A stretch of 64,000 nt of DNA, from contig DASPVV010000121.1 in assembly GCA_035622175.1 (NCBI GenBank), positions 1-64,000 on the forward strand, read 5' to 3'. Shown piece after piece: positions 25,381-33,491 of this stretch. The notes beneath the pieces are model-generated. The model ran no database searches. It was not told where the DNA came from and worked only from the letters and a program-made list of their open reading frames with translations. This stretch comes from JAFAGX01 sp035622175 (GTDB lineage: Bacteria > Acidobacteriota > Terriglobia > Terriglobales > Acidobacteriaceae). The position numbers and the translations under genes are program-made. How positions within the stretch are numbered: the first letter of the stretch is position 1; each line of letters starts with the position of its first letter.

Positions 25381-25950
25381 ATGATCGATCTAGGTTCTCA
25401 CTACCTTGAGGAAGTCCAGCGCCAATTCCGAGGCTATAAACGTTTGGGAGAAGGCGCGATGCATCAATTGAGGGAGGAAGAGTTTTTTACCACCCTCGAC
25501 CCGGAATCAAACTCGGTCGCCATCCTGGTCCGACACTTGGCGGGCAACATGCGGTCGCGTTTTACCGATTTTCTGACGACAGACGGTGAGAAACCTGATC
25601 GAAATCGCGACCAGGAGTTCGAAATCTCGGACCAGGCGACTCGCGCCGAGATCATGGCATGGTGGGAACAAGGCTGGGCGAGAGTATTTTCAACCATCGG
25701 CGAACTCAAGCCTGAAGACCTGCTGCGCACCGTCACCATTCGAGCCGAGCCGCACACCGTGCTCCAAGCCATCAATCGGCAACTGGCACATTATTCCGCG
25801 CATGTAGGTCAGATCATCTTTCTCGCCAAGCATTTGCGTTCCAGCCAGTGGAAAACGCTGAGTATTCCCCGCGGCCGCTCGCAGGACTTCAACGCCATGA
25901 CGGGCAAATATGATCGAGGGCTACTTCGGGAAGAGGGGAAGGCATCCTAG
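25381..25950 (+). CDS. DinB/DUF1572-like four-helix protein
   Basis: 189 residues from ATG 25381, with CGGAGGTGAAC as ribosome site, 22 bases after hyuB. It has the DinB-fold features: LVRHLAGNMRSRFTDFL with the first metal His, and RQLAHYSAHVGQIIFLAKHL with the paired His residues late in the chain. DinB-like proteins are metal-binding four-helix bundles, some acting as mycothiol- or bacillithiol-dependent transferases. DUF1572 members are of unknown function. The close spacing suggests cotranscription with hyuB. Confidence 0.85.
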   Translation: MIDLGSHYLEEVQRQFRGYKRLGEGAMHQLREEEFFTTLDPESNSVAILVRHLAGNMRSRFTDFLTTDGEKPDRNRDQEFEISDQATRAEIMAWWEQGWARVFSTIGELKPEDLLRTVTIRAEPHTVLQAINRQLAHYSAHVGQIIFLAKHLRSSQWKTLSIPRGRSQDFNAMTGKYDRGLLREEGKAS

Positions 25951-26046
25951 TCGTTCCTGCCTCGAGCGGGGCTCGCCCAGGCGGCCCGTTTTCTTGGTGC
26001 TAGAATCAGGGGTTTTGAGTTCGAAGCCATTTTCCAGGTCGTCCTG

Positions 26047-27129
26047 ATGCGCAACACAATGCTCGCCGTCGTCAAGCCGCAAGCCGCCCCTGGCGTAGAG
26101 ATTCGTGAAGTGAAGCGCCCCGCATGCGGCGCGTCTGAGGTACTGGTCAAAGTCAAAGTCGCCTCGATTTGCGGAACGGATCTCCATATTTACGAGTGGG
26201 ACCGCTGGGCCCAGAAGCGGATTCATCCCCCCTTGATCCCCGGGCATGAATTCTGCGGTGAGGTGGTGGAGTTCGGCAACGAGGTCACCCACGTTCGGGA
26301 AGGCGATTTTGTGTCGGCAGAGATGCACGTCGCCTGTGGCAAGTGCCTACAGTGCCGCACGGGGGAGGCTCACATCTGCCAGAGGGTGAAAATCATCGGC
26401 GTCGATACCGACGGCGCCTTCGCCGAGTACGTGGCCATTCCGGAATCGAATATCTGGATGCTCGATCCGGCCATCCCTCAGGAATATGCCTCGATCCTCG
26501 ATCCGCTGGGGAATGCCGTGCACGCCGTGCTGGCCGGCGAGATCGCGGCCAAGACAGTCGCGATCACAGGATGCGGCCCCATTGGGCTGTTTTCGATCGC
26601 CGTGGCCCGTGCGCTGGGCGCGGCGCAAGTGTTCGCCATCGAAGTCAACGAGCATCGCCGCCGCATCGCAAAACAAATGAAGGCAGACTTTACTTTGGAC
26701 CCGTCCAAGGACGATGTAATCTCGCTGGTCATGGACGAGACCGGCGGGCTGGGCGTCGATGTCGTACTGGAGATGGCGGGCCATCCCCAGGCGATCCGAA
26801 CCGCCTTCGACATCGTACGCCGGGGTGGACGCATCTCCCTGCTGGGGCTTACCTCGAAGCCCGTTTCCCTCAATTTTTCCGAGGACATCATCTTCAAAGG
26901 CATCACGGTTCAGGGAATCAACGGCCGTCGCATGTACCAAACCTGGTATCAGATGACTGCCCTGCTTAAGAACCAGATGCTCGACCTGCACCCGGTGATT
27001 ACCGACCGCATCAGGATCGAAGATTTCTCTCAGGGCATGGCGCGGCTCAAGACGGGTGAATCGAGTAAGATTCTGGTTTATCCGAACGGCTTAGAAGATG
27101 GGAACCTTCGGCGCGATCCCGCCGGCTAA
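26047..27129 (+). CDS. tdh: L-threonine 3-dehydrogenase
   Basis: 360-residue zinc-dependent medium-chain dehydrogenase. Catalytic zinc ligands are in ICGTDLHIYEWD and GHEFCGEV, the structural zinc Cys residues in ACGKCLQCRTGEAHIC, and the NAD-binding motif in GCGPIGLFSIAVA. The Tdh-specific TDLHIYEWDRWAQ and VDTDGAFAEY are present. It oxidises threonine to 2-amino-3-ketobutyrate. Its usual partner kbl is not adjacent. The C-terminal residues after LVYPNG are short and unusual (LEDGNLRRDPAG). ATG 26047 has no clear ribosome site, and a second ATG is four codons on. Confidence 0.94.
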   Translation: MRNTMLAVVKPQAAPGVEIREVKRPACGASEVLVKVKVASICGTDLHIYEWDRWAQKRIHPPLIPGHEFCGEVVEFGNEVTHVREGDFVSAEMHVACGKCLQCRTGEAHICQRVKIIGVDTDGAFAEYVAIPESNIWMLDPAIPQEYASILDPLGNAVHAVLAGEIAAKTVAITGCGPIGLFSIAVARALGAAQVFAIEVNEHRRRIAKQMKADFTLDPSKDDVISLVMDETGGLGVDVVLEMAGHPQAIRTAFDIVRRGGRISLLGLTSKPVSLNFSEDIIFKGITVQGINGRRMYQTWYQMTALLKNQMLDLHPVITDRIRIEDFSQGMARLKTGESSKILVYPNGLEDGNLRRDPAG

Positions 27130-27202
27130 GCTCGCCAGACCAACGAAAGCAGTTCCGGCTTCGCCTCCATGGTGGGGGCGGGTTGGAACCCCGGGCCTCG
27201 GG

Positions 27203-27865
27203 CTACGCTCCTGCCGGCATCTTCACGATCTTCTTCTGAATCGCGTAGGTCACCAGCTGCGCTTTGTTGTGAATGTCCAGCTTGCGCATGAGATTGAACT
27301 TGTGCGCCTCCACCGTTTTGACGCTCCGTCCCAACCGGACGGCAATTTCTTTGACGGAATAGCCTTCCGCGATCATCTTTACCACCTCGCGTTCCCGCGG
27401 CGTCAGGGTCACCCCTCGGCTCTGCCCGCCGCGAACTTTGCCGCGGGAGCGGAAATCGTCCACCAATTTCCCGAGCATCTGGGGACTCAAGTACTTGCGG
27501 CCTTGGTAGACCTCGCGTACCGCGCTGAGCAGGTTAGGTGCGGCGGTGTCTTTCGGAATGTACCCGGTGGCGCCGACCTTGAGGAACTGCAGCAAGTAAT
27601 CCTCATCTTGATCGATCGTCAACAGAATCAGTCGTGTGTCCGGAGCATCCTTGGCCATGAGCCGGGCAGCTTCGAAGCTTGCGGTTCCCGGCATAGCAAT
27701 ATCCATGAGTACGACGTCGGGTTTGAGCTCCCGCACCAGCTCCTGACCTTGAACCGCGTCGCCGGCCTCTCCCACCACCTCGAAGTCCGGTTCACTCTCG
27801 AGTACGTGGCGCAGGCCTTCACGAAACAACGCGTGATCGTCCACGATAATGCACCGAATCGCCAT
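27203..27865 (-). CDS. NarL/FixJ-type response regulator
   Basis: ATG 27865 gives 220 residues starting MAIRCIIVDDHALFREGLRHVL. The receiver domain has the acidic pocket DDH, the phospho-Asp in VVLMDIAMPG, a Thr in LILLTIDQ and the Lys in GYIPKDTAA. The C-terminal LuxR-type helix-turn-helix is LTPREREVVKMIAEG to VKTVEAHKFNLMRKL. No histidine kinase is adjacent, so it is an orphan regulator here. It is convergent with tdh (about 70 bases between stops). Confidence 0.94.
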   Translation of the reverse strand: MAIRCIIVDDHALFREGLRHVLESEPDFEVVGEAGDAVQGQELVRELKPDVVLMDIAMPGTASFEAARLMAKDAPDTRLILLTIDQDEDYLLQFLKVGATGYIPKDTAAPNLLSAVREVYQGRKYLSPQMLGKLVDDFRSRGKVRGGQSRGVTLTPREREVVKMIAEGYSVKEIAVRLGRSVKTVEAHKFNLMRKLDIHNKAQLVTYAIQKKIVKMPAGA

Positions 27866-28380
27866 CGACAAATCCCATAACCGCGAGGAACAACTATCCT
27901 CCTCCGCCGAGATGGCTCGCGGCAGCAAGCACGATTCGGATCGGGCTTGAGGAGCTCATCGCAAGCGTGCCGCCCAAAGACGTGCGCAGCTTTGCGCTCC
28001 TGTCCTTTCCTCGCCCTGCCGTCCCCGTTGTCCTGAACCAGGAATCCTCGTCGGTCTCTCCTTTCCCGTGGAAGGTTCAAGTTTGCGCCGGAGAATGTCT
28101 CGCCATGCTCTCGGCACACCCATCCTGTCCACGCGTTTGGGATGCTGACCCGGAATGCTAGACCGCACCCACCGCGGAGCAGAATCGCTCAGAAATGGCG
28201 CTGAGAAATGGCGCTGCGCGCCTGTTTTGGCTGCGTTGTCGTACGGAAAGATGTGGCTCGATTCTAGCAGCCCCCCGGGCCGTCTGCCTACGATGTCAGC
28301 AAAAAAAGACAACTTCATGGCCGGGATGACTCGTCGGCCGGCCGGGTCTGCCCACGCGATCAGGTACAATCCAGGGGAAA
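27866..28380 (+). other. Gap between NarL-type regulator and aroC
   Basis: About 515 bases between divergent genes. It contains a short tandem duplication near 28190-28216 (AGAAATGGCGCTG twice, 13-base period) and a very short minus-strand frame (MSSSSPIRIVLAAASHLGGGG) that I would not call a gene. It probably carries the promoters of both flanking genes. No RNA structure is recognised. Confidence 0.4.
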
Positions 28381-29553
28381 ATGCTACGTTATTTCACAGC
28401 CGGCGAGTCCCACGGAGAGGCCCTAGTTGCCTTGCTTTGCGGCTTGCCCGCTGGGTTGAGGGTGGATCAGAGCTTTCTCGATCGCGAGCTCTGGCGCCGT
28501 CAACAGGGCTATGGCCGCGGTGGGCGGATGAAGATCGAGCGGGATACGGCACATCTGATCTCCGGCGTGCGCCACGGGATTACGATCGGTTCCCCCATTG
28601 CCGTCCTACTCGAGAACCGGGACTGGAAGAACTGGCAGGAGTCGCTACCCATTCACGAGGGCGATCCCGTGAAACACAAACCGGTGACCGCCCCACGTCC
28701 AGGCCACGCCGACTTAGCCGGGGCCCTCAAATACAACTTCCCTGAGGCTCGCTACGTGCTCGAACGGGCCTCCGCCCGGGAGTCGGCCGCGCGGGTCGCC
28801 ATTGGAGGCTTGGCCAAGCTGTTCTTGCGGGAGCTCGGGGTGAACGTTCTTAGCCATGTCATTGCCGTGGGAAATGCCTGCGTCCCGGCAGAAATAGCGT
28901 GGGAACGGATTGCGGCTCTCTCGGATCGAACCGAAGTGACGCTCAATTGCGCCGAGTCAGAATCTGAGGCGGGGATGATCGAAGAGGTCAATCGGGCATT
29001 GCAAACAGGGGATTCCGTAGGCGGAGTCTTTGAAGTGGTCGCCCACAACGTCCCTCCCGGGCTGGGCAGCTATGCGCAGTGGGATGAGCGCCTGGATGCA
29101 CGGCTGGCGGGGGCGGTGATGTCGTTGCAGGCGGTGAAGGCGGTCGAGATCGGCGACGGCATCCGGGCGGCGGCTTCGCCCGGATCCACCGTGCATGACG
29201 AAATCGGTTACCAGAAGTCGGGCCCTGGTTCCGGATTCACGCGCAGTCGAAACCATGCCGGCGGGATTGAAGGTGGCGTTTCGAACGGACAGGAAATCCG
29301 GCTGCGAGGGTACCTGAAGCCAATCTCTACGCTGCGGCGTCCTTTGCAGTCCGTGGATTTTGCCACCCGGGATCCGGTGAAGGCAGCCTATGAGCGCTCC
29401 GATGTCTGCGTGGTGCCGGCTGCCGGGGTGGCCGGCGAAGCCATGGTGGCCTTGACCTTGGCAGGCTGCGCCTTAGATAAGTTTGGCGGCGATTCGATGG
29501 GAGAAACCCTGCGCAACTTCCGGGGGTATCGCCAACAACTCGAAGACTACTGA
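28381..29553 (+). CDS. aroC: Chorismate synthase
   Basis: 390 residues; converts EPSP to chorismate using reduced FMN in the shikimate pathway. The start MLRYFTAGESHG carries the first family signature with the active-site His. Other blocks are RRQQGYGRGGRMKIERD, SGVRHGITIGSPI, PRPGHADLAGALKY, ERASARESAARVAIGG and the late GGDSMGETLRNF. It leads a plus-strand run with def, fmt and rsmB, with 23 bases to def. Confidence 0.97.
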   Translation: MLRYFTAGESHGEALVALLCGLPAGLRVDQSFLDRELWRRQQGYGRGGRMKIERDTAHLISGVRHGITIGSPIAVLLENRDWKNWQESLPIHEGDPVKHKPVTAPRPGHADLAGALKYNFPEARYVLERASARESAARVAIGGLAKLFLRELGVNVLSHVIAVGNACVPAEIAWERIAALSDRTEVTLNCAESESEAGMIEEVNRALQTGDSVGGVFEVVAHNVPPGLGSYAQWDERLDARLAGAVMSLQAVKAVEIGDGIRAAASPGSTVHDEIGYQKSGPGSGFTRSRNHAGGIEGGVSNGQEIRLRGYLKPISTLRRPLQSVDFATRDPVKAAYERSDVCVVPAAGVAGEAMVALTLAGCALDKFGGDSMGETLRNFRGYRQQLEDY

Positions 29554-29576
29554 ACGGACCAATTTCGACCGACCCC

Positions 29577-30086
29577 ATGATCTATCCAATCGTAAAATTT
29601 GGTGACCCTGTTTTGGAAAAGCCAGCCGAACCCGTTACGGTCTTCGACCAAGATCTCAAGAAACTGGTGGAAGACATGTTCGAATCCATGTATCAGGCGA
29701 GCGGGATTGGCTTGGCGGCACCGCAGATCGGAATCTCCAAACGGCTGGCGGTGATTGATATCACCTTCCAAAAGGATGCCAGCGCGAAGCTGGTGCTGGT
29801 GAATCCGGAAATCATCCACAGCGAGGGCAAGCAGACGCAAACCGAGGGTTGTCTGAGTATTCCCGAATTTCGCGAGCCCGTCTCCCGCGCCCGTAAGGTG
29901 ACGATTCACGCCCAAGATGTGAGCGGACATTGGTTTGAGAAAAGCGGTGAAGAACTGTTGGCCCGTGTCTTCCTGCACGAGACCGACCACCTCAACGGAA
30001 AGCTCTACATCAGCCACATCAGTGCCCTGAAGCGCGATCTGATGAAGCGCAAAATCCGCAAACTGGTGAGAGCCGGGCAGTGGTAA
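29577..30086 (+). CDS. def: Peptide deformylase
   Basis: 169 residues; removes the N-formyl group from new proteins. All three deformylase motifs are intact: GIGLAAPQIG, EGCLSIPE with the metal Cys, and HETDHLNGKL (HExxH) with two His and the catalytic Glu. It is followed 49 bases later by fmt, the classic def-fmt pair that adds and removes the formyl group. Confidence 0.97.
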   Translation: MIYPIVKFGDPVLEKPAEPVTVFDQDLKKLVEDMFESMYQASGIGLAAPQIGISKRLAVIDITFQKDASAKLVLVNPEIIHSEGKQTQTEGCLSIPEFREPVSRARKVTIHAQDVSGHWFEKSGEELLARVFLHETDHLNGKLYISHISALKRDLMKRKIRKLVRAGQW

Positions 30087-30135
30087 ATGATGGACAGGAA
30101 CTGGTGCGGGAAAGAACCACGGCCGTAATGACCTC

Positions 30136-31074
30136 ATGAGCCCGTCGCTCAATCTTGTGTTTGCCGGTACACCCCGGTTTGCCGTTCCGACCCTAGACAA
30201 GCTTCTCGAAGCCCAGTTCCCTGTTTCCCTGGTTGTGACCCAGCCGGACCGGCCGAGGGGCCGGGGGATGGAGCTGGCCGCATCACCCGTCAAGCAGAGG
30301 GCGCTCGAGCTTGGCTTGCCGATCACCCAGCCGGAAACGATTAAAGAGAACCAACAGTTCCGGGCCCAACTTGCAGCGATTCGGCCGGATGCCGTGGTCG
30401 TCGTCGGCTACGGCCGGATGATACCTCCGTGGATGATCGATCTGCCCCCCTTCGGCAACCTCAACCTGCATGCCTCCTTGTTGCCGAAATATCGTGGAGC
30501 CGCTCCCATTCAATGGGCCCTTTCGAGGGGCGAGAGCGTGACTGGAGTCACCACCATGCGCATCGACGCAGGCTTAGATAGCGGTGATATTTTGCTGCAG
30601 AAAGCCGTCGCGATTCTCCCCCAGGAAACGGCGGAATCGTTGGCTCCCCGCCTGGCCGCGATCGGAGCCGAGTTGATGATCGAGACTCTCGATGGGCTCA
30701 TGGCCGGAACCATCCGTTCCCGCCCTCAAGATCCTGGCCAGGCCACTCTCGCACCAACTCTCAGGAAGGAAGACGGCCGGATCGATTTTGCGCGCAGCGC
30801 AGGAGAGATCCTGAACCGGCTGCGTGGCTTTCAGCCCTGGCCGGGCGCCTTCACCTGCTTTCGCGGCAAGAACCTGCATATTTGGGAGGCGAAGGCGATC
30901 GAGCAGCCCATTCCCCCGGGTGCACTTTGGAGCGAGGATGAAAGCTTGCGGGTCGGCTGCGGTGCCGACACCGCGCTCGAATTGCTCGTCGTCCAGCCCG
31001 AAGGGAGGAGGCGGATGTCGGCACGGGACTTCCTGCACGGCCATCGTGTGCGCAATGGCGAGCTCCTCGGCTAA
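30136..31074 (+). CDS. fmt: Methionyl-tRNA formyltransferase
   Basis: 312 residues; formylates initiator Met-tRNA using 10-formyl-THF. N-terminal formyltransferase domain: NLVFAGTPRFAVPTLDKLL, then VVVGYGRMIPPWM and the catalytic block NLHASLLPKYRGAAPIQWAL with Asn, His and later Asp (DAGLDSGDILLQ). A C-terminal OB-fold domain begins at about residue 210. It sits between def and rsmB as in many genomes. Confidence 0.97.
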   Translation: MSPSLNLVFAGTPRFAVPTLDKLLEAQFPVSLVVTQPDRPRGRGMELAASPVKQRALELGLPITQPETIKENQQFRAQLAAIRPDAVVVVGYGRMIPPWMIDLPPFGNLNLHASLLPKYRGAAPIQWALSRGESVTGVTTMRIDAGLDSGDILLQKAVAILPQETAESLAPRLAAIGAELMIETLDGLMAGTIRSRPQDPGQATLAPTLRKEDGRIDFARSAGEILNRLRGFQPWPGAFTCFRGKNLHIWEAKAIEQPIPPGALWSEDESLRVGCGADTALELLVVQPEGRRRMSARDFLHGHRVRNGELLG

Positions 31075-31095
31075 GGTACGACCACAAACCGCCAG

Positions 31096-31118
31096 CCCCG
31101 GCAGGCGCGCCTGCGGGG
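31096..31118 (+). other. GC-rich hairpin between fmt and rsmB
   Basis: CCCC (31096-31099) and GGGG (31115-31118) flank a perfect palindrome GCAGGCGCGCCTGC (31101-31114), with one bulged G. There is no U-tract, so it is not a standard terminator. It could act in mRNA processing or attenuation. Confidence 0.4.
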
Positions 31119-31158
31119 ACCTACGGCCTTCCATTGCGGCGCGGGGAGCCGACGACTG

Positions 31159-33039
31159 ATGCCCATCTCTCCCGCGCGAATCGCCGCCTTCGACATCCTG
31201 CTTCGGGTCAACCAGCAAGCTGCGTTTGCCGCAGAACTCCTCCACGCTGCCCGCTACCAACAACTCTCTTCGGCAGATCATCGCCTGGCCACGGAATTGG
31301 TCATGGGAGTTCTTCGCTGGCGTTCGCTGCTCGATCAAACGATTCAGCAACACTCGTCCTGGAAGCTGCACAAACTGGATCCGCAGGTGCTCACTTCCTT
31401 GCGCCTAGCTGCCTACCAACTCCTGTTCTTGGACCGAGTGCCGCAACCAGCCGCCATCGACGAGAGCGTGGAACTGGTGAAACGCGCGCGAAAGCGTTCT
31501 GCCGCAGCATTTGCCAATGCCTTGTTACGACGCTTGGCGGGTTCCAAGCGAAGAGCACCGCCTGCAACAGCGTTCGCAAGCGCCACCACAATTACGGAGT
31601 TGGCCAGGCTTTCCGCCCATCCCGAATGGCTGGTTGCGCGCTGGGTGAGCAACTTCGGTTGGGCAGCTGCGCGGCAAATGTGCAGTTACGATCAGCGCGT
31701 TCCCGAGACTTCGCTGGCCATCCGCGAGCTCGATTCACCGGACGCACTCGAGAACCGGGGCATTCAGGTCGGGCCCGGACTCCTCCTGACCGATTCCCGG
31801 CGAGTCATCGCAGGGGATCTCACAAAATTGCGCCGGGCAGAGCCCCCGTCGATCGTGATTCAGGATGAAGGATCCCAACTGGTTGCCCTTCTGGTGGGTA
31901 AAGGCCGCCAAATTCTTGACTGTTGCGCGGCACCGGGTGGAAAGGCACGGCTGCTCGCGGACCGCAATCCGCGCGGCCGGGTTCTGGCTGCCGAGCTCCA
32001 TCCCCATCGCGCTCGTTTGCTGCGCAAACTCGTTCCCGCACCCAACCTGCACGTGATCGTGGCCGATGCTCGTGCTCTGCCGGTTCAGGGGGGTTTTGAC
32101 CGGGTGCTGGCCGACGTGGCCTGCTCCGGCACCGGTACCCTGGCTCGCAATCCCGAAATCAAGTGGCGCCTGCAGAGCGAGGATTTGTTCGATTTCCACC
32201 GCCGGCAGCTCGAGATACTGCGCTCGGTCCTGCCCCAGGTTGCGCCCGGAGGCCGACTTGTCTATTCGACCTGTTCCATGGAGAAGGAAGAGAATCAACA
32301 GGTGGTGGAAGCGGCGCTCGAAGGAGAAAAATCCTTCCGCGTGCTCGATTGCCGTGAGCTGCTCGATCAGCTTCGTAGCGAGGGCGAACTGGTGGGCAAG
32401 GACCTGGACTCGCTCACCCGCGGCCCCTACCTGCAAACAATCCCCGGGGTGCATCCCTGCGACGGCTTCTTCGCCGCCATCCTCGAAAAAGCCCCGCTAC
32501 GGCCACCTCCGGTCTTCCTCGATTCAGCGAAATCAGCTTTGGGAACCGGCTCCAGCCACTCACCATCCCGGACGCACCTCAAAACTTACGCTGGCGCCAA
32601 CCATCACTTTTGCTCCCGCAGCGGGATTCTGGGAAAGGATGACACTCGAACCTGGAGGCGGGCTAGCGGCTGGCAGGAGTCGATTGGGCGGAGAAGTGGC
32701 GGCGGAAGCAGCGGAAGCCAAGCTCATGCTGCCCACCTCGAGGCCAGCTTGCTTGAGGGCCGCGGTCGCTGCGCTCAGGGTCTGTCCCACCAGGTTCGGC
32801 ATCACAAACGCTTGCGGCAGAGGTGGCTGTGCCGTGAGCAGATTGATCTTGGGCGCTGCGATGCTGCTGGCGCTGGGCGAGGGATTCTGGGCAATCACTT
32901 CGTTCGGGGTGGCTCCTGGGACCGCCACTTCCGCCACCGCTCCTACATCCAAGCCGCGGCGCAGAATGTTGGTTTCTGCCGCCCGTTCGCTCTGCCCGAG
33001 CACATCGGGAATCTGGACCCGTTGTGGGCCCAGGCTTAG
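31159..33039 (+). CDS. rsmB: 16S rRNA m5C methyltransferase RsmB (Sun) with unterminated C-terminal run-on
   Basis: NusB-like N-terminal domain (about 1-150) and Rossmann methyltransferase domain: motif I ILDCCAAPGGKA, motif IV LADVACSGTGTLARNPEIKWR, motif VI LVYSTCSMEKEEN with the catalytic Cys. The recognisable protein ends near residue 440-450 (CDGFFAAILEKAP, about base 32500). The frame then stays open another 500 bases to 33039, lying antisense over almost two thirds of the PASTA gene. The tail is therefore probably not a domain: either the stop was lost or a base error hides it. Motif IV has Ala-Cys where the family nearly always has Pro-Cys. It follows def-fmt as expected. Confidence 0.88.
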   Translation: MPISPARIAAFDILLRVNQQAAFAAELLHAARYQQLSSADHRLATELVMGVLRWRSLLDQTIQQHSSWKLHKLDPQVLTSLRLAAYQLLFLDRVPQPAAIDESVELVKRARKRSAAAFANALLRRLAGSKRRAPPATAFASATTITELARLSAHPEWLVARWVSNFGWAAARQMCSYDQRVPETSLAIRELDSPDALENRGIQVGPGLLLTDSRRVIAGDLTKLRRAEPPSIVIQDEGSQLVALLVGKGRQILDCCAAPGGKARLLADRNPRGRVLAAELHPHRARLLRKLVPAPNLHVIVADARALPVQGGFDRVLADVACSGTGTLARNPEIKWRLQSEDLFDFHRRQLEILRSVLPQVAPGGRLVYSTCSMEKEENQQVVEAALEGEKSFRVLDCRELLDQLRSEGELVGKDLDSLTRGPYLQTIPGVHPCDGFFAAILEKAPLRPPPVFLDSAKSALGTGSSHSPSRTHLKTYAGANHHFCSRSGILGKDDTRTWRRASGWQESIGRRSGGGSSGSQAHAAHLEASLLEGRGRCAQGLSHQVRHHKRLRQRWLCREQIDLGRCDAAGAGRGILGNHFVRGGSWDRHFRHRSYIQAAAQNVGFCRPFALPEHIGNLDPLWAQA

Positions 33040-33324
33040 GGCGACTCGAATCTGCCAGCCGCTGCGGATCAGGGTGCCCGAGCCTGGTATCTGCGAAAGA
33101 ATCCTGCCCTCCGCGACATTGGCGCTGTAGTACTGCCGCTCGATTTCGAAGCGAAAACCCGCCAACTCCGCCACCCTGCGTGCCTCTGCCGGTGTCTCGC
33201 CGACAAGATTGGGCACAGCCACTTCCCGACCGTGGATGGCAAAGCGCATGGCCGTGAGGGCCGAAACCAAGGCCACCACCAGCAGAACGAGAAAGAGCAA
33301 GACAAAGCGAAACAAGGCCTTCAT
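32560..33324 (-). CDS. PASTA-domain membrane protein
   Basis: 254 residues with an N-terminal membrane helix (FVLLFLVLLVVALVSALTAM) and three PASTA repeats. Each starts with a VP/IP/MPNLVG-type strand: VAVPNLVGETPAEARRVAE (about 35), VQIPDVLGQSERAAETNIL (about 103), VMPNLVGQTLSAATAALKQ (about 172). PASTA domains bind peptidoglycan stems or beta-lactams. There is no kinase or transpeptidase domain attached, so it is a free-standing anchor or sensor. Next upstream on the same strand is PBP1A (168 bases), a plausible partner. Its 3' part overlaps the rsmB frame on the other strand. Confidence 0.9.
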   Translation of the reverse strand: MKALFRFVLLFLVLLVVALVSALTAMRFAIHGREVAVPNLVGETPAEARRVAELAGFRFEIERQYYSANVAEGRILSQIPGSGTLIRSGWQIRVALSLGPQRVQIPDVLGQSERAAETNILRRGLDVGAVAEVAVPGATPNEVIAQNPSPSASSIAAPKINLLTAQPPLPQAFVMPNLVGQTLSAATAALKQAGLEVGSMSLASAASAATSPPNRLLPAASPPPGSSVILSQNPAAGAKVMVGASVSFEVRPGW

Positions 33325-33491
33325 CTTCTAACTTCCCGGGTTGCGTCCTCCGCCGTGACTTGCCCGCAGGAACTGCCCGCGGACTGCAAGCTCGCCAACC
33401 CCAGCCGGAGAACGGGGTCGATGCCTGTCCGCATCGAAGCTCTTCGCTCGGCGGTGGGGCGGAGCGAGCCAGGATCCGGGACGGGAGCGAG

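Noticed and set aside
32560..33039. C-terminal extension of RsmB as a new domain
   Set aside because: It is the exact antisense of PASTA repeats and shows no independent fold pattern.
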